Assembly (NCBI GenBank): GCA_027486405.1
Contig: JAIXPD010000007.1
Span: 1 to 64,000 of the forward strand
Length of the DNA stretch: 64,000 bases
Direction: 5' to 3'
Origin: Azospirillum sp.
GTDB lineage: Bacteria; Pseudomonadota; Alphaproteobacteria; Azospirillales; Azospirillaceae
Positions 44,019-52,844 of this stretch are shown here, piece by piece. A model generated the notes under the pieces. It had not been told where the DNA came from, did no database searches, and saw only the letters and a list, made by a program, of their open reading frames with translations. Position 1 is the stretch's first letter; each line of letters begins with the position of its first letter. Made by a program: the position numbers and the translations under genes.

Positions 44019-47018
44019 CTACGCGTTCAGGCGGGTGTTGTCGGGATCGAAAAAGACGGTGCCGGTCACGGTGGCGCTGTGGACCCGGTCGGGCATCGGC
44101 ACATGCACCGTTTCGCCCTGCCGCGCCCGCCCGCCCTCGATCACCGCCAGGGCGATGGACCGGCCCAGCGCCGCGCTCCAGTAGGACGAGGTGACGTGAC
44201 CGACCATCTTCATCGGCAGCGGCTGGTTGGGGTCGAGGACGATTTGCGCCCCCTCCTCCAGCACCGTCTGCGGGTCGCTGGTCAACAGGCCGACCAGTTG
44301 CTTGCGGTTGGGGACCAGCATGTCGGGGCGGCTCAGCGACCGTTTGCCGACGAAATCCGGCTTGGTCTTGCCCACGGCCCAGCCCAGCCCGGCGTCGTCC
44401 GGCGTCAACGTGCCGTCCGTGTCCTGCCCGACGATGATGTAACCCTTTTCGGCGCGCAGGACGTGCATCGTCTCCGTGCCATAGGGGGTGATGCCGTAAC
44501 GCTGCCCGGCCTCGTGCAGCGCCTCCCACACCGCACGGCCATGGCGGGCGGGAACGTTGATTTCAAAGCCCAGCTCGCCGGTGAAGGAGACGCGGAAGAG
44601 CCGGGTCGGAACCCCGCAGATCCGGCCTTCCGTGACCGCCATGTGCGGAAAGGCGTTCTCGCTGAGGTCGATGCCCTCGACCAGCGGTTCGATCAGCTTG
44701 CGGGCGTTCGGACCTTGCAGCGCGATCACCGCCCATTGTTCGGTGGTGGAGGTCAACCAGACCTTCAAATCCGGCCATTCGGTTTGCAGATAATCTTCCA
44801 TCATCGCCAGCACGCGGGCGGCCCCGCCGGTGGTGGTGGTGACGTGGAAACGGTCGTGGGCCAGCCGCCCGATCACGCCGTCGTCGCGGATGAAGCCATC
44901 CTCGCCCAGCATCAGGCCGTAACGGCAGCGCCCCGGGGCCAGCTTGGTCCAGGCGTTGGTGTACATGCGGTTCATGAACTCGGCGGCGTCCGGCCCGACG
45001 ATCTCGATCTTGCCGAGCGTCGAGGCGTCGAACATCCCCAGCGAGGAGCGCACCGCCGCGCATTCGCGGGCGACCGCCGCGTGCATGTCCTCCCCGGCCT
45101 GCGGGAAGTACCAGGCGCGCCGCCACAGCGACACCGGTTCGAACACCGCGCCCTGCGCCTCCGCCCACCCGTCGATGGGCGTCTTGCGCGTCACCTCGAA
45201 CAGGTCGCCCCGGTTGTACCCGGCGAAGGCCCCGAAGGTGGTCGGGGTGTAGGGCGGGCGGAAGGTGGTCAACCCCACCGCCGGGGCCGGACGCTTCAGC
45301 GCGTCCGCCGCGATGGCCAGACCGTTGATGTTGGAGATTTTGCCCTGGTCGGTCGCCATCCCGGTGGTGGTGTAGCGCTTGATGTGCTCGATGGATTGGA
45401 AGCCCTCGCGCACCGCCAGCCGGATGTCCTTGGCCATGACGTCGTTCTGGAAATCGACGAAGGCCTTGATCCGCGACGGGTCGCGGTCGGTCGGCAGCTC
45501 GCGCAGGCTGGTCCCGGTCAGCGGCGTTTCGTCCGTCACCCGGTGCGCCGTCGCCTCGGCGGTGAAGCCCAGCGCGCCCGCCGCCGCGCGTCCGGCCTCC
45601 GCCCCATCCTCCAGCGCGGCGGCCAGACCGAAGCGGCCGGCGCAGGCCCCGACCGGGCAACCGTCCTCCACCGTCTCGCCCGGCGTGAACATCTGGCGGT
45701 CTTCCTGCCAGCGCAGCGACCCCTTGGTGTGGGAGAACAGATGCACGCTGGGCGTCCAGCCGCCCGACATCAGCAGCGCGTCGCAGGCAAGGGTCTGCCC
45801 CGCCCCGACCGTGCCGTCCGCCGCCACCGGGTTGATGCGCACCGACTCCACCCGCAGCCGCCCGGCGGTGTCCGTCACCGTCCAGCCGATCCGGGTGGGG
45901 ATGCGCAGCGCCTCGGCCCGCGCCACCAGCGCGGCGGGAACGGTCCCGCGCGCGTCGACGATGGCGGCGACCGTCACCCCGGCCCGCGCCAGATCGAAGG
46001 CGGCCAGCCACGCGCTGTCGTGGGTGGTGACAACGGCCACGCGGCGGCCCACCGCCACGCCGTAGCGGTTCAGATAGGCGCGCGCCGCCCCGGCCAGCAT
46101 CACGCCCGGCCGGTCGTTCCCGGCGAAGACCAGCGGTTTTTCAATCGACCCCTGCGCCAGCACCACGCGCTTGGCCCGCACCTTCCACAGGCGCTCGCGC
46201 GGCGCGCCGTCCGCAACCACGGTCAGATGATCGGTCAGGCGCTGGCACAGCCCCAGAAAATTCTGATGGTAATAGCCGATGGCGGTGGTGCGCGGCAGCA
46301 GCGTGACGTTGGGCAGGGCCGCCAGCGCCGCCCGCGTCTCGTCCAGCCAGCCCCAGCCGCTGCGGCCATCGATGCCCGCGTCGGTTTCCGACAGCAGCGA
46401 GCCGCCCAACTCGGCCTGTTCGTCGCACAGGATCACCGACGCGCCGCTGCGCCCGGCGGCGAGCGCGGCGGCCAGACCGGCCGGACCGCCGCCGACGACC
46501 AGCAGATCGCAATGGGCGAAGCGGCTGGCGTACACGTCGGGATCGGCCGCCACCGGGGCGGGGCCGAGACCGGCGGCGTTGCGGATGAACGGCTCATAGA
46601 CCTTCGTCCAGAAGCTCTTCGGCCACATGAAGGTCTTGTAGTAGAAACCGGCGGAAAACAGCATGTAGAGCGCGTCGTTGACCGCGCCGACGTCGCGACG
46701 CAGCGACGGCCAGCGGTTTTGGCTGGTCGCGGCCAAGCCGTCATACAGCTCCAGCACGGTGGCGCGGGTGTTCGGTTCGAAGCGGCCTTGGCCCCGGTCG
46801 GTGCTGACCAGCGCGTTCGGCTCCTCCGACCCGGCGGACAGGATGCCGCGCGGGCGGTGGTACTTGAAGGAGCGCCCGACCAGATGAACGCCGTTGGCCA
46901 GCAGGGCCGAGGCCAGGCTGTCGCCCGCCACGCCTTGGAACGGTTGGCCGTCGAAGGTGAAATGAACCGGCGCGGCGGCGGCGTGGCGACCCTTGCCGGG
47001 GATGCGGAAGCTGGTCAT
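44019..47018 (-). CDS. soxA: Sarcosine oxidase alpha subunit
   Basis: A 999-residue subunit. The N-terminal part has a ferredoxin-like start (V-H-F-T-F-D-G-Q-P-F) and the NAD/FAD-binding G-G-G-P-A-G-L-A-A-A-L near residue 175. The C-terminal 380 residues form a GcvT-like domain (F-M-N-R-M-Y-T-N; G-E-L-G-F-E-I-N-V-P) that accepts the one-carbon unit onto THF. The enzyme turns sarcosine, O2 and THF into glycine, H2O2 and 5,10-methylene-THF. The start overlaps soxD by four bases, coupling the two. Confidence 0.96.
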   Translation of the reverse strand: MTSFRIPGKGRHAAAAPVHFTFDGQPFQGVAGDSLASALLANGVHLVGRSFKYHRPRGILSAGSEEPNALVSTDRGQGRFEPNTRATVLELYDGLAATSQNRWPSLRRDVGAVNDALYMLFSAGFYYKTFMWPKSFWTKVYEPFIRNAAGLGPAPVAADPDVYASRFAHCDLLVVGGGPAGLAAALAAGRSGASVILCDEQAELGGSLLSETDAGIDGRSGWGWLDETRAALAALPNVTLLPRTTAIGYYHQNFLGLCQRLTDHLTVVADGAPRERLWKVRAKRVVLAQGSIEKPLVFAGNDRPGVMLAGAARAYLNRYGVAVGRRVAVVTTHDSAWLAAFDLARAGVTVAAIVDARGTVPAALVARAEALRIPTRIGWTVTDTAGRLRVESVRINPVAADGTVGAGQTLACDALLMSGGWTPSVHLFSHTKGSLRWQEDRQMFTPGETVEDGCPVGACAGRFGLAAALEDGAEAGRAAAGALGFTAEATAHRVTDETPLTGTSLRELPTDRDPSRIKAFVDFQNDVMAKDIRLAVREGFQSIEHIKRYTTTGMATDQGKISNINGLAIAADALKRPAPAVGLTTFRPPYTPTTFGAFAGYNRGDLFEVTRKTPIDGWAEAQGAVFEPVSLWRRAWYFPQAGEDMHAAVARECAAVRSSLGMFDASTLGKIEIVGPDAAEFMNRMYTNAWTKLAPGRCRYGLMLGEDGFIRDDGVIGRLAHDRFHVTTTTGGAARVLAMMEDYLQTEWPDLKVWLTSTTEQWAVIALQGPNARKLIEPLVEGIDLSENAFPHMAVTEGRICGVPTRLFRVSFTGELGFEINVPARHGRAVWEALHEAGQRYGITPYGTETMHVLRAEKGYIIVGQDTDGTLTPDDAGLGWAVGKTKPDFVGKRSLSRPDMLVPNRKQLVGLLTSDPQTVLEEGAQIVLDPNQPLPMKMVGHVTSSYWSAALGRSIALAVIEGGRARQGETVHVPMPDRVHSATVTGTVFFDPDNTRLNA

Positions 47019-47380
47019 GAGCGCGCCTCCTGGATCTGGGCCGCCGGGGCGTTGTTTGTGGCCGGGGCGTTGGTTGCCGGGGTTTGGGCCGCGTCGATCT
47101 CCGCGTCGGTCGGACGCGGCAAACCGGCCTTGTAGGTCAGGGCAAAGCGGTCGCTGACGGTGTCGCGCACGGCGTTGAAGAAACGCCCGCAGCCGTGCAG
47201 GTGCCGCCAGCGTTCAAAATGCCGCCCGCGCGGGTTGCTGCGGGTGAACAAATGGTCCTTCCACGCCTCGTCCGACAGCGCCGACGGGTTGGTCGGGCGG
47301 GCGATGTGCGCCTCCCCGGCGTAAACGAACTCGACCTCCGGCCGTTCGGCCTCGCAATAAGGGCAGCGGATCAACAGCAT
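47015..47380 (-). CDS. soxD: Sarcosine oxidase delta subunit
   Basis: A 121-residue subunit. Zinc ligands Cys6 and Cys9 (L-I-R-C-P-Y-C) and later H-L-H-G-C near 60-64 are as in the family, and F-E-R-W-R-H-L-H-G-C-G-R-F-F-N-A is its signature. ATG 47380 is chosen over a longer open frame because GAGGAG lies just upstream and the family starts at this point. The C-terminus has an unusual Ala/Pro/Asn-rich tail (N-A-P-A-T-N-N-A-P-A). Confidence 0.94.
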   Translation of the reverse strand: MLLIRCPYCEAERPEVEFVYAGEAHIARPTNPSALSDEAWKDHLFTRSNPRGRHFERWRHLHGCGRFFNAVRDTVSDRFALTYKAGLPRPTDAEIDAAQTPATNAPATNNAPAAQIQEARS

Positions 47381-47391
47381 CTCGTCACTCC

Positions 47392-48645
47392 TCAATGCGC
47401 CACGGCGGCTGCGGCGGCTTCGTCGATCAGGCGGCCGGTGGTGAAGCGCTCCAGCGTGAAGGGCGCGTTGATCGGGTGGGGTTCGTTGCGGGCGATGGTG
47501 TGGGCGAAGACATGGGCCGACCCCGGCGTCGCCTTGAAACCGCCGGTCCCCCAGCCGCAATTCACGTACAGACCCGGAACCGGCGTCAGGCCGATGATCG
47601 GCGAGCGGTCGGGCGTCACGTCCACAATGCCCGCCCATTTGCGCAGCATCCGCATGCGGGTGAAGATCGGGAACACCTCGCAGATGGCGGCGATGGTGTG
47701 TTCGATCAGCGGCAGCCCGCCGCGCTGGCTGTAGGAGGTGTATTGGTCGGTCCCCGACCCGATCACCAGTTCGCCCTTGTCGGATTGGCTGATGTAGGCG
47801 TGGACGGTGTTGGACATCGCCACGCAGGGGAACACCGGCTTGATCGGTTCCGACACCAGCGCCTGCAACGGGTAGCTTTCCAGCGGCAGGCGCACGCCGG
47901 CGCTGTCCATCACCACCGACGTGCTGCCCGCCGCCGACACCGCAACCTTTTTGGCCTTGATGAAGCCGCGCGGCGTCTGCACCCCCGTCACCCGCCCCGC
48001 CGCGTCACGGCCGATCGCCGTCACCGGGCAATTCTGGATGATGTCCACCCCGCGCGCCGCCGCCCCACGGGCGTAACCCCAGGCGACCGCGTCGTGCCGG
48101 GCGACGCCGCCGCGCCGTTGCAGCGCCGCCCCCATCACCGGATAGCGGGCGTTGGGATCGGTGTTCAGCGGCGGGCAGAAGGCCTTGGCCTGCTCCGGCG
48201 TCAGCCATTCGTTGTCGATGCCGTTCAGCCGGTTGGCGTGGATGTGCCGCTTGAAGCTCTGCACGTCATGAACCGTGTGCGCCAGCATGAGAACGCCGCG
48301 CTGGGAGAACATGACGTTGTAGTTCAGATCCTGGCTCAACCCCTCCCACAGCTTCAACGCGTGCTCGTACAGCATCGCGCTTTCGTCGTAGAGGTAGTTG
48401 GAGCGGATGATGGTGGTGTTGCGCCCGGTGTTGCCGCCGCCCAGCCACCCCTTTTCGATCACCGCCACGTTGGTGACGCCGTGCTCCTTGGCCAGATAAT
48501 AGGCGGCCCCCAGCCCATGGCCGCCCGCCCCGACGATGACCACGTCGTATTCGGCCTTCGGTTCGGAGTCGGGCCATTGGGGTTGCCAGTTCCGGTTGCC
48601 GGTCAGGGCGTTGCTGAGAAGGGAGGAGAAGGAGAAGCGGGTCAT
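47392..48645 (-). CDS. soxB: Sarcosine oxidase beta subunit
   Basis: A 417-residue flavoprotein subunit that oxidises sarcosine. The dinucleotide-binding [11 protein letters not shown] near 36 holds FAD, and His184 in [10 protein letters not shown] aligns with the residue that covalently binds FMN in the Corynebacterium enzyme. It starts the soxBDAG-purU operon, the usual order. The 308-base gap upstream, shared with a divergent dioxygenase gene, should hold both promoters. Confidence 0.96.
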   Translation of the reverse strand: MTRFSFSSLLSNALTGNRNWQPQWPDSEPKAEYDVVIVGAGGHGLGAAYYLAKEHGVTNVAVIEKGWLGGGNTGRNTTIIRSNYLYDESAMLYEHALKLWEGLSQDLNYNVMFSQRGVLMLAHTVHDVQSFKRHIHANRLNGIDNEWLTPEQAKAFCPPLNTDPNARYPVMGAALQRRGGVARHDAVAWGYARGAAARGVDIIQNCPVTAIGRDAAGRVTGVQTPRGFIKAKKVAVSAAGSTSVVMDSAGVRLPLESYPLQALVSEPIKPVFPCVAMSNTVHAYISQSDKGELVIGSGTDQYTSYSQRGGLPLIEHTIAAICEVFPIFTRMRMLRKWAGIVDVTPDRSPIIGLTPVPGLYVNCGWGTGGFKATPGSAHVFAHTIARNEPHPINAPFTLERFTTGRLIDEAAAAAVAH

Positions 48646-48953
48646 GGCGGCACCGCGCAGTTCAACACCCCATGACTATCGGGAAAGCCACTGGATTTGA
48701 ACAGAATGGGTGCGTCAGTCCAATATCACCAGCGCGACAATTCACCCCGGAAATCAAGCCGGATGCCCCAGCGGGCGCGCCGTGCGACCGAAGGTCCCGG
48801 CCGGGCGCGCCACTTCCCGCTTGCGGTCCTGCCTGATTTTCCGCACGGTCGGTTGTGCCCGCAACGCTTTCTGGAACCTCGATGTTTCCAAAAGCGATGT
48901 TTCCAAAAACCGTTCCACGGATCCGGCGCGTTCGCACTGCACAGGCCCTTGTC
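48646..48953. promoter_or_regulatory. Divergent promoter region with 14-base tandem repeat
   Basis: No gene is supported. CGATGTTTCCAAAA is repeated in tandem at 48880-48893 and 48895-48908, one base apart. Tandem half-sites of this spacing suit an AraC-type regulator such as those governing glycine-betaine/sarcosine genes, but they could also encode a short peptide repeat if translation of the downstream gene starts at 48855. No clear -35/-10 was identified. Confidence 0.45.
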
Positions 48954-49931
48954 ATGCCCTCGACCCTTTCGTCCGCCACCGGTTGCCTGGACGCGTTCCT
49001 GGCAAAGGCCCGCACCCGCATCGCCTCACCGCGCGCCTATCTGCGCAAGGTGCGGGAGGATGGGCGCTACGCCATCTACGATATTCTGCCGATCGTCACG
49101 GATCCGGTGCTGCGCGACCGGTTGGCGGCGCTGATCGCCCAACATCGGCCCCGGACGCCGGGCTTTTACCCGTCGCTGGCGGCGCGGGACTGGTGCCGCG
49201 CGCTGGAAACCGACGGCATCACCCCGCTTCTGCCGCCCATCGACACCGGATTCGTCGCCGATCTGCACCGGTATTTTGAAAACACCCCCTGCCACGACCC
49301 GTTCCGCCCGCATCTCGGCTGGTTCCGGCCCGACACCCCGCCCAGCCCGGAGTCCAACATGGGTTATCACAGCGCCGATCAGATCCTGCGCGCCCCCCAT
49401 GTGATCGATCTGTTCAACGACCCGCGCGTGCTGGAAACCGCCGAGCTGTATCTCGGTTGCAAGCCGTTGCTGGACAACATCGGCTGCTGGTGGTCCTACG
49501 GCGGCGAAACCTTTGGCGCGCGCGACGCCGCCAAGGGAACGCAGCGCCATCACCGCGACCTCGACAGCCTGCGCGGCTTCAAGATCTTCTTCTACCTGAC
49601 CGATGTGGACGCCGACGGCGGCCCCCACGTCTTCGTCAAGGGCAGCCACCGCAGCCGTCTTCTGTCCACCGGGCGCGCCCTGACCGACGCCGAGGTCGAC
49701 GCCGCCTTTGGCACGCAGGCAACGGTGAGCATGACCGGCCCGGCGGGAAGCTGGTTTCTCGGCGACACCTACGGCCTTCACAAGGGGGCCTTGCCGCGCC
49801 GGGGCCGCCGCCTGTTGCTGGCCGCCCAATACAACATCAACCGCACGCCGCACGGCCCGCGCGCGCCGATCCCCGGCCTTGCGGCCTCCGGGCATGATCC
49901 CTTCGTCAATCAGATCTATCTGAGTCGGTGA
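48954..49931 (+). CDS. Phytanoyl-CoA dioxygenase family protein
   Basis: About 325 residues. The 2-oxoglutarate/Fe(II) site is visible as H-x-D in Q-R-H-H-R-D-L-D and a distal His in Y-G-L-H-K-G-A-L, with the Arg for oxoglutarate a few residues on (P-R-R-G-R-R). PhyH-family enzymes hydroxylate diverse small molecules including betaine-like and phosphonate substrates. ATG 48954 is preferred since the upstream residues are unlike the family, but the ribosome site is weak. It is divergent from soxB, so a role in methylated-amine use is possible. Confidence 0.82.
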   Translation: MPSTLSSATGCLDAFLAKARTRIASPRAYLRKVREDGRYAIYDILPIVTDPVLRDRLAALIAQHRPRTPGFYPSLAARDWCRALETDGITPLLPPIDTGFVADLHRYFENTPCHDPFRPHLGWFRPDTPPSPESNMGYHSADQILRAPHVIDLFNDPRVLETAELYLGCKPLLDNIGCWWSYGGETFGARDAAKGTQRHHRDLDSLRGFKIFFYLTDVDADGGPHVFVKGSHRSRLLSTGRALTDAEVDAAFGTQATVSMTGPAGSWFLGDTYGLHKGALPRRGRRLLLAAQYNINRTPHGPRAPIPGLAASGHDPFVNQIYLSR

Positions 49932-50198
49932 CGAGCATTTCATCGCCGCCTTCGAAGATCAATCCGTTCACAACCTGTCGACATTCAAAAACATTCAATT
50001 CACATCCGTCTCATTCTGAAAGAAAATATCTATTTTTGATGCCATACTCTGGCGGTTTTTCGCCAAAGATCGCGGAATTTCTGTCGTTTTTCCTTCATTT
50101 CATTGCCGCCTTTGTCTCCGGTGATATCCTTGGCGCATCCAACAACAGGCCGCCGCCGCACCCGACCGCGCGCGCGTTGCCACAGCAGGAGACGCCCC
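49932..50198. promoter_or_regulatory. A/T-rich upstream region of the binding-protein gene
   Basis: A stretch unusually rich in A/T for this window (49960-50110). It probably holds the promoter for the gene at 50199, although no clear -35/-10 pair was identified. No gene or repeat is evident. Confidence 0.4.
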
Positions 50199-50993
50199 AT
50201 GTTCGCATCCGCTTCCCGTCCGTCCGCGCGCGCCCGGCTTGGCTGGTTGGCCTTTGGGGTCGCGCTGTTCACCGGGGGGTGGAGCGGACAGGCCGGTGCG
50301 GTGGATTACCGTTTCGTGACGGAGCAATTCGCCCCCTTCTCCTACGAGACGCAGGGCAAGGCCGCCGGGCCGATGACCGAGGTGGTGGAGGCCCTGTGCG
50401 CGGCCATGCGGAAAAGCTGCGAGGTGCAGGTGTTGCCCTGGCGGCGGGCGTTGGACATGGCCGAAGCCGGGGAGGTCAACGGCATCTTTTCCGTCCTGCG
50501 CTCCCCGGAACGGGAGGCCAAATTCTTCATCACCCAGCCGATCGTCCGCTCCGCCTACTCCTTCGTCGCCCCGGTCAACGCCGGGTGGAGCTACAGCGGT
50601 CCCGCCAGCGTCAAGGATCGCTCCATCGCCGTCTATGGTCCGTCGGGCACCTCGGCGGTGGCGGAACGGATCCTCAAGGAGGCGGGCGGCGGCGACATCC
50701 AGATGGAGGTCGCCAACGACGCGATGATGAAGAAGCTGGCGGTCGGCCGCTTCAGCGACAAGACCGTCGGCTTCATCAACCGCGACGTCGGGCAGGATCT
50801 GATCGCCAAACAGGACATCAAGGGACTGGCCTTCGTCGGCGACGGCGCGCAGATCCTCTACGGCATCGGCCTGTCCCGCAAAAGCATGACCCAGGCCGAC
50901 GCCGACGCGTTCGACGCGGCCCTGACGGCCCTGAAGGCGGCGGGAACCGTCAAGGCGATCCTGACCCGTCACGCGTTGCAAGCGGCGGACTGA
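50199..50993 (+). CDS. Periplasmic solute-binding protein (SBP_bac_3 type)
   Basis: A 264-residue exported protein with a signal peptide of about 35 residues (W-L-A-F-G-V-A-L-F-T-G, then S-G-Q-A-G-A). The mature part has F-A-P-F-S-Y-E, M-T-E-V-V-E-A-L and D-R-S-I-A-V-Y-G-P-S-G-T-S-A-V, typical of polar-amino-acid-type binding proteins. ATG 50199 has AGGAGA upstream. No transporter genes adjoin it, so it may serve an orphan transporter or a chemoreceptor. It precedes the chemotaxis operon, convergent with it. Confidence 0.85.
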   Translation: MFASASRPSARARLGWLAFGVALFTGGWSGQAGAVDYRFVTEQFAPFSYETQGKAAGPMTEVVEALCAAMRKSCEVQVLPWRRALDMAEAGEVNGIFSVLRSPEREAKFFITQPIVRSAYSFVAPVNAGWSYSGPASVKDRSIAVYGPSGTSAVAERILKEAGGGDIQMEVANDAMMKKLAVGRFSDKTVGFINRDVGQDLIAKQDIKGLAFVGDGAQILYGIGLSRKSMTQADADAFDAALTALKAAGTVKAILTRHALQAAD

Positions 50994-51032
50994 CCGCGCC
51001 GGTGCGCGCCGCCCGATCTCGCCCGCCCGATC

Positions 51033-52844
51033 TCACCCCTCGGCGCGCACCACCTGTTCGGCCCGGCGGCGGGTGTCGTCGGTCAGGCTGGCCAGCCCCC
51101 GCATCGTCGCCGCGATCTGCTCGCTGGCCGACGCGTTGGCGTGGGAGATGTGGGACAGCTCCATCAGCGCCTCTTCGATGGCGTCCACGCTCTGGCGCTG
51201 GCGCTCCACCTCGTCCACGATGGTTTGCGACAGACGGTCGGTTTCGGCCATGGTCGCCGACACCTCCTGCATCCGGTCGCCGACCGACGCCGCCACCTCC
51301 AGCCCGCGCGCGATCCGCTCGTGGCTGCGGCGGGCCAGACCGGCGATCTCCTGCGCCAGCCCCAAGGTCTGCTGGGCCAGCGTGCCCACCGCCCCGGCGA
51401 CCACCGAAAAACCGCGCCCATGCTCGCCCGCGCGCGACGCCTCGATCGACGCGTTCAGCGACAGGATGTTCGAATGGGCGGCCAGCTTGCTGATCGCCAC
51501 CGTCACACGGTTGATTTCGTTGCTCATTTCGGCGATCTCGCGCACGGCCTCGGCCATCGCGCCGACGTCGGCCAGCCCGGCGGCCAAACGGTCGGCGGAA
51601 TCGCGCGAGCGTTCCTGACCGGTGCGCGACACGGCGGCCACCGCCGTCATCGCCTCCCGTGTTTCCAGGAAGGAGCGGCGCAGGCGTTCGACCGAGGCCA
51701 TCTGCCCATGCGCGCCGTCCGACACCTGGGCGATGGCGGCGGCGGCCTGCCCGGTGGCGATGGACACCTGCAAGGTCGCCTGCACCACCGTGTCGGACAA
51801 GGACCGGGTGTCCTCCAGCGCCTTCTTGAAGCGCTGCATGGCCTGGCCGAGGTCGGCCACCTCGTCGTCAAAGCGCGTCTGCGGGACCGACACGGTGACG
51901 TCGCCGTCGGCCAGACGGCCCAGCGCGTCGGTCATCCGCCGCAACGGCCCGATCACCCCCATGCGGACAATCGCCACCACCACGGCGAAGGCCAGCAACG
52001 ACAAGGCCCCGGCGATGGCGGCGCTGCGCAGCCGCTCGCGGTTCAGCCGGTTGATCCGCGCCTCCACCAGATCGACGAACTGGCCATTGGCGGCGCGGGC
52101 GAAATGGTCGATGGCGTCGAAGGTCGTCGCCAGCAGGCCCGGGTTGGTCCCGCCATTGTCCAGCATGGTCATGGCGTGGCCCATCATCAGGCCAAAGGGC
52201 TGGAAGGTCTCGTTCAGCGTGTCGGCCATCGCCGGGTTGCCCTGCGGCCCGGTTGCCACGCCCACCGCCTCCTCGATGTCCTGCAACAGGCTTTCGATCC
52301 GCCCGTTGAACAAGGCCACGCTGGTGCTGTTGCCCGCGTCGCCGTTGCTCTCGCCGCCGCGCAGTTCGACCAACAGTTCACGCAGATCCGCCAGCCGCAG
52401 CACGAACACATCGCCCAGATAGAAGGACGCCATTTCCGGATCCAGCGGGATGCCCGACCGGTTGGCCACCTGCTGGACCAGTTTGCGCAAGGCGCGCCGC
52501 GCCTCCATCTTGGTTGGGCTGCGGTCCTTGGCCCGCACCAGGGATTCCAGCTCCAGCGACTGGTCGGCGGTCCCGAACATGCCGCCGTAGCGTTCGCGCA
52601 ATTCGGCCAGCGCCTGGGCCAGACCGCCGCTGTCCAGCGGTTGGCGCAGCACCAGCGCGCGGGTGATGGCGGCGTGCACCGCGTCGATGCCGCGCAGATA
52701 GGCGGCACCATCGACCTCCCAGCGGGCTTGCTCGATCTGAACGGTGTGCGCCGCGTTCTGCGTCCACAGCCCGTACCCGATCGGAATCAGGAACAGGCAG
52801 GCGGCCAGGCCAAGGCGGGTTGCGATGCTCAATCGGCGGAGCAT
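51033..52844 (-). CDS. Methyl-accepting chemotaxis protein (NIT-domain-like)
   Basis: About 603 residues with an N-terminal membrane helix (about 13-30), a large periplasmic helical region (35-290) that contains an R-x-x-x-D-x-x-R-Y-G-type nitrate/nitrite-sensing-like arrangement, a second helix (295-315), a HAMP domain (P-L-R-R-M-T-D-A-L-G-R-L) and the signalling hairpin with [17 protein letters not shown] 52844 has GGGAGG upstream and overlaps cheA by 16 bases. It is the last gene of the chemotaxis operon. The NIT call is tentative. Confidence 0.87.
   Translation of the reverse strand: MLRRLSIATRLGLAACLFLIPIGYGLWTQNAAHTVQIEQARWEVDGAAYLRGIDAVHAAITRALVLRQPLDSGGLAQALAELRERYGGMFGTADQSLELESLVRAKDRSPTKMEARRALRKLVQQVANRSGIPLDPEMASFYLGDVFVLRLADLRELLVELRGGESNGDAGNSTSVALFNGRIESLLQDIEEAVGVATGPQGNPAMADTLNETFQPFGLMMGHAMTMLDNGGTNPGLLATTFDAIDHFARAANGQFVDLVEARINRLNRERLRSAAIAGALSLLAFAVVVAIVRMGVIGPLRRMTDALGRLADGDVTVSVPQTRFDDEVADLGQAMQRFKKALEDTRSLSDTVVQATLQVSIATGQAAAAIAQVSDGAHGQMASVERLRRSFLETREAMTAVAAVSRTGQERSRDSADRLAAGLADVGAMAEAVREIAEMSNEINRVTVAISKLAAHSNILSLNASIEASRAGEHGRGFSVVAGAVGTLAQQTLGLAQEIAGLARRSHERIARGLEVAASVGDRMQEVSATMAETDRLSQTIVDEVERQRQSVDAIEEALMELSHISHANASASEQIAATMRGLASLTDDTRRRAEQVVRAEG

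Noticed and set aside
43974..47135. 1053-residue plus-strand frame opposite soxA
   Set aside because: Antisense to a complete sarcosine oxidase alpha subunit; no recognisable domain.
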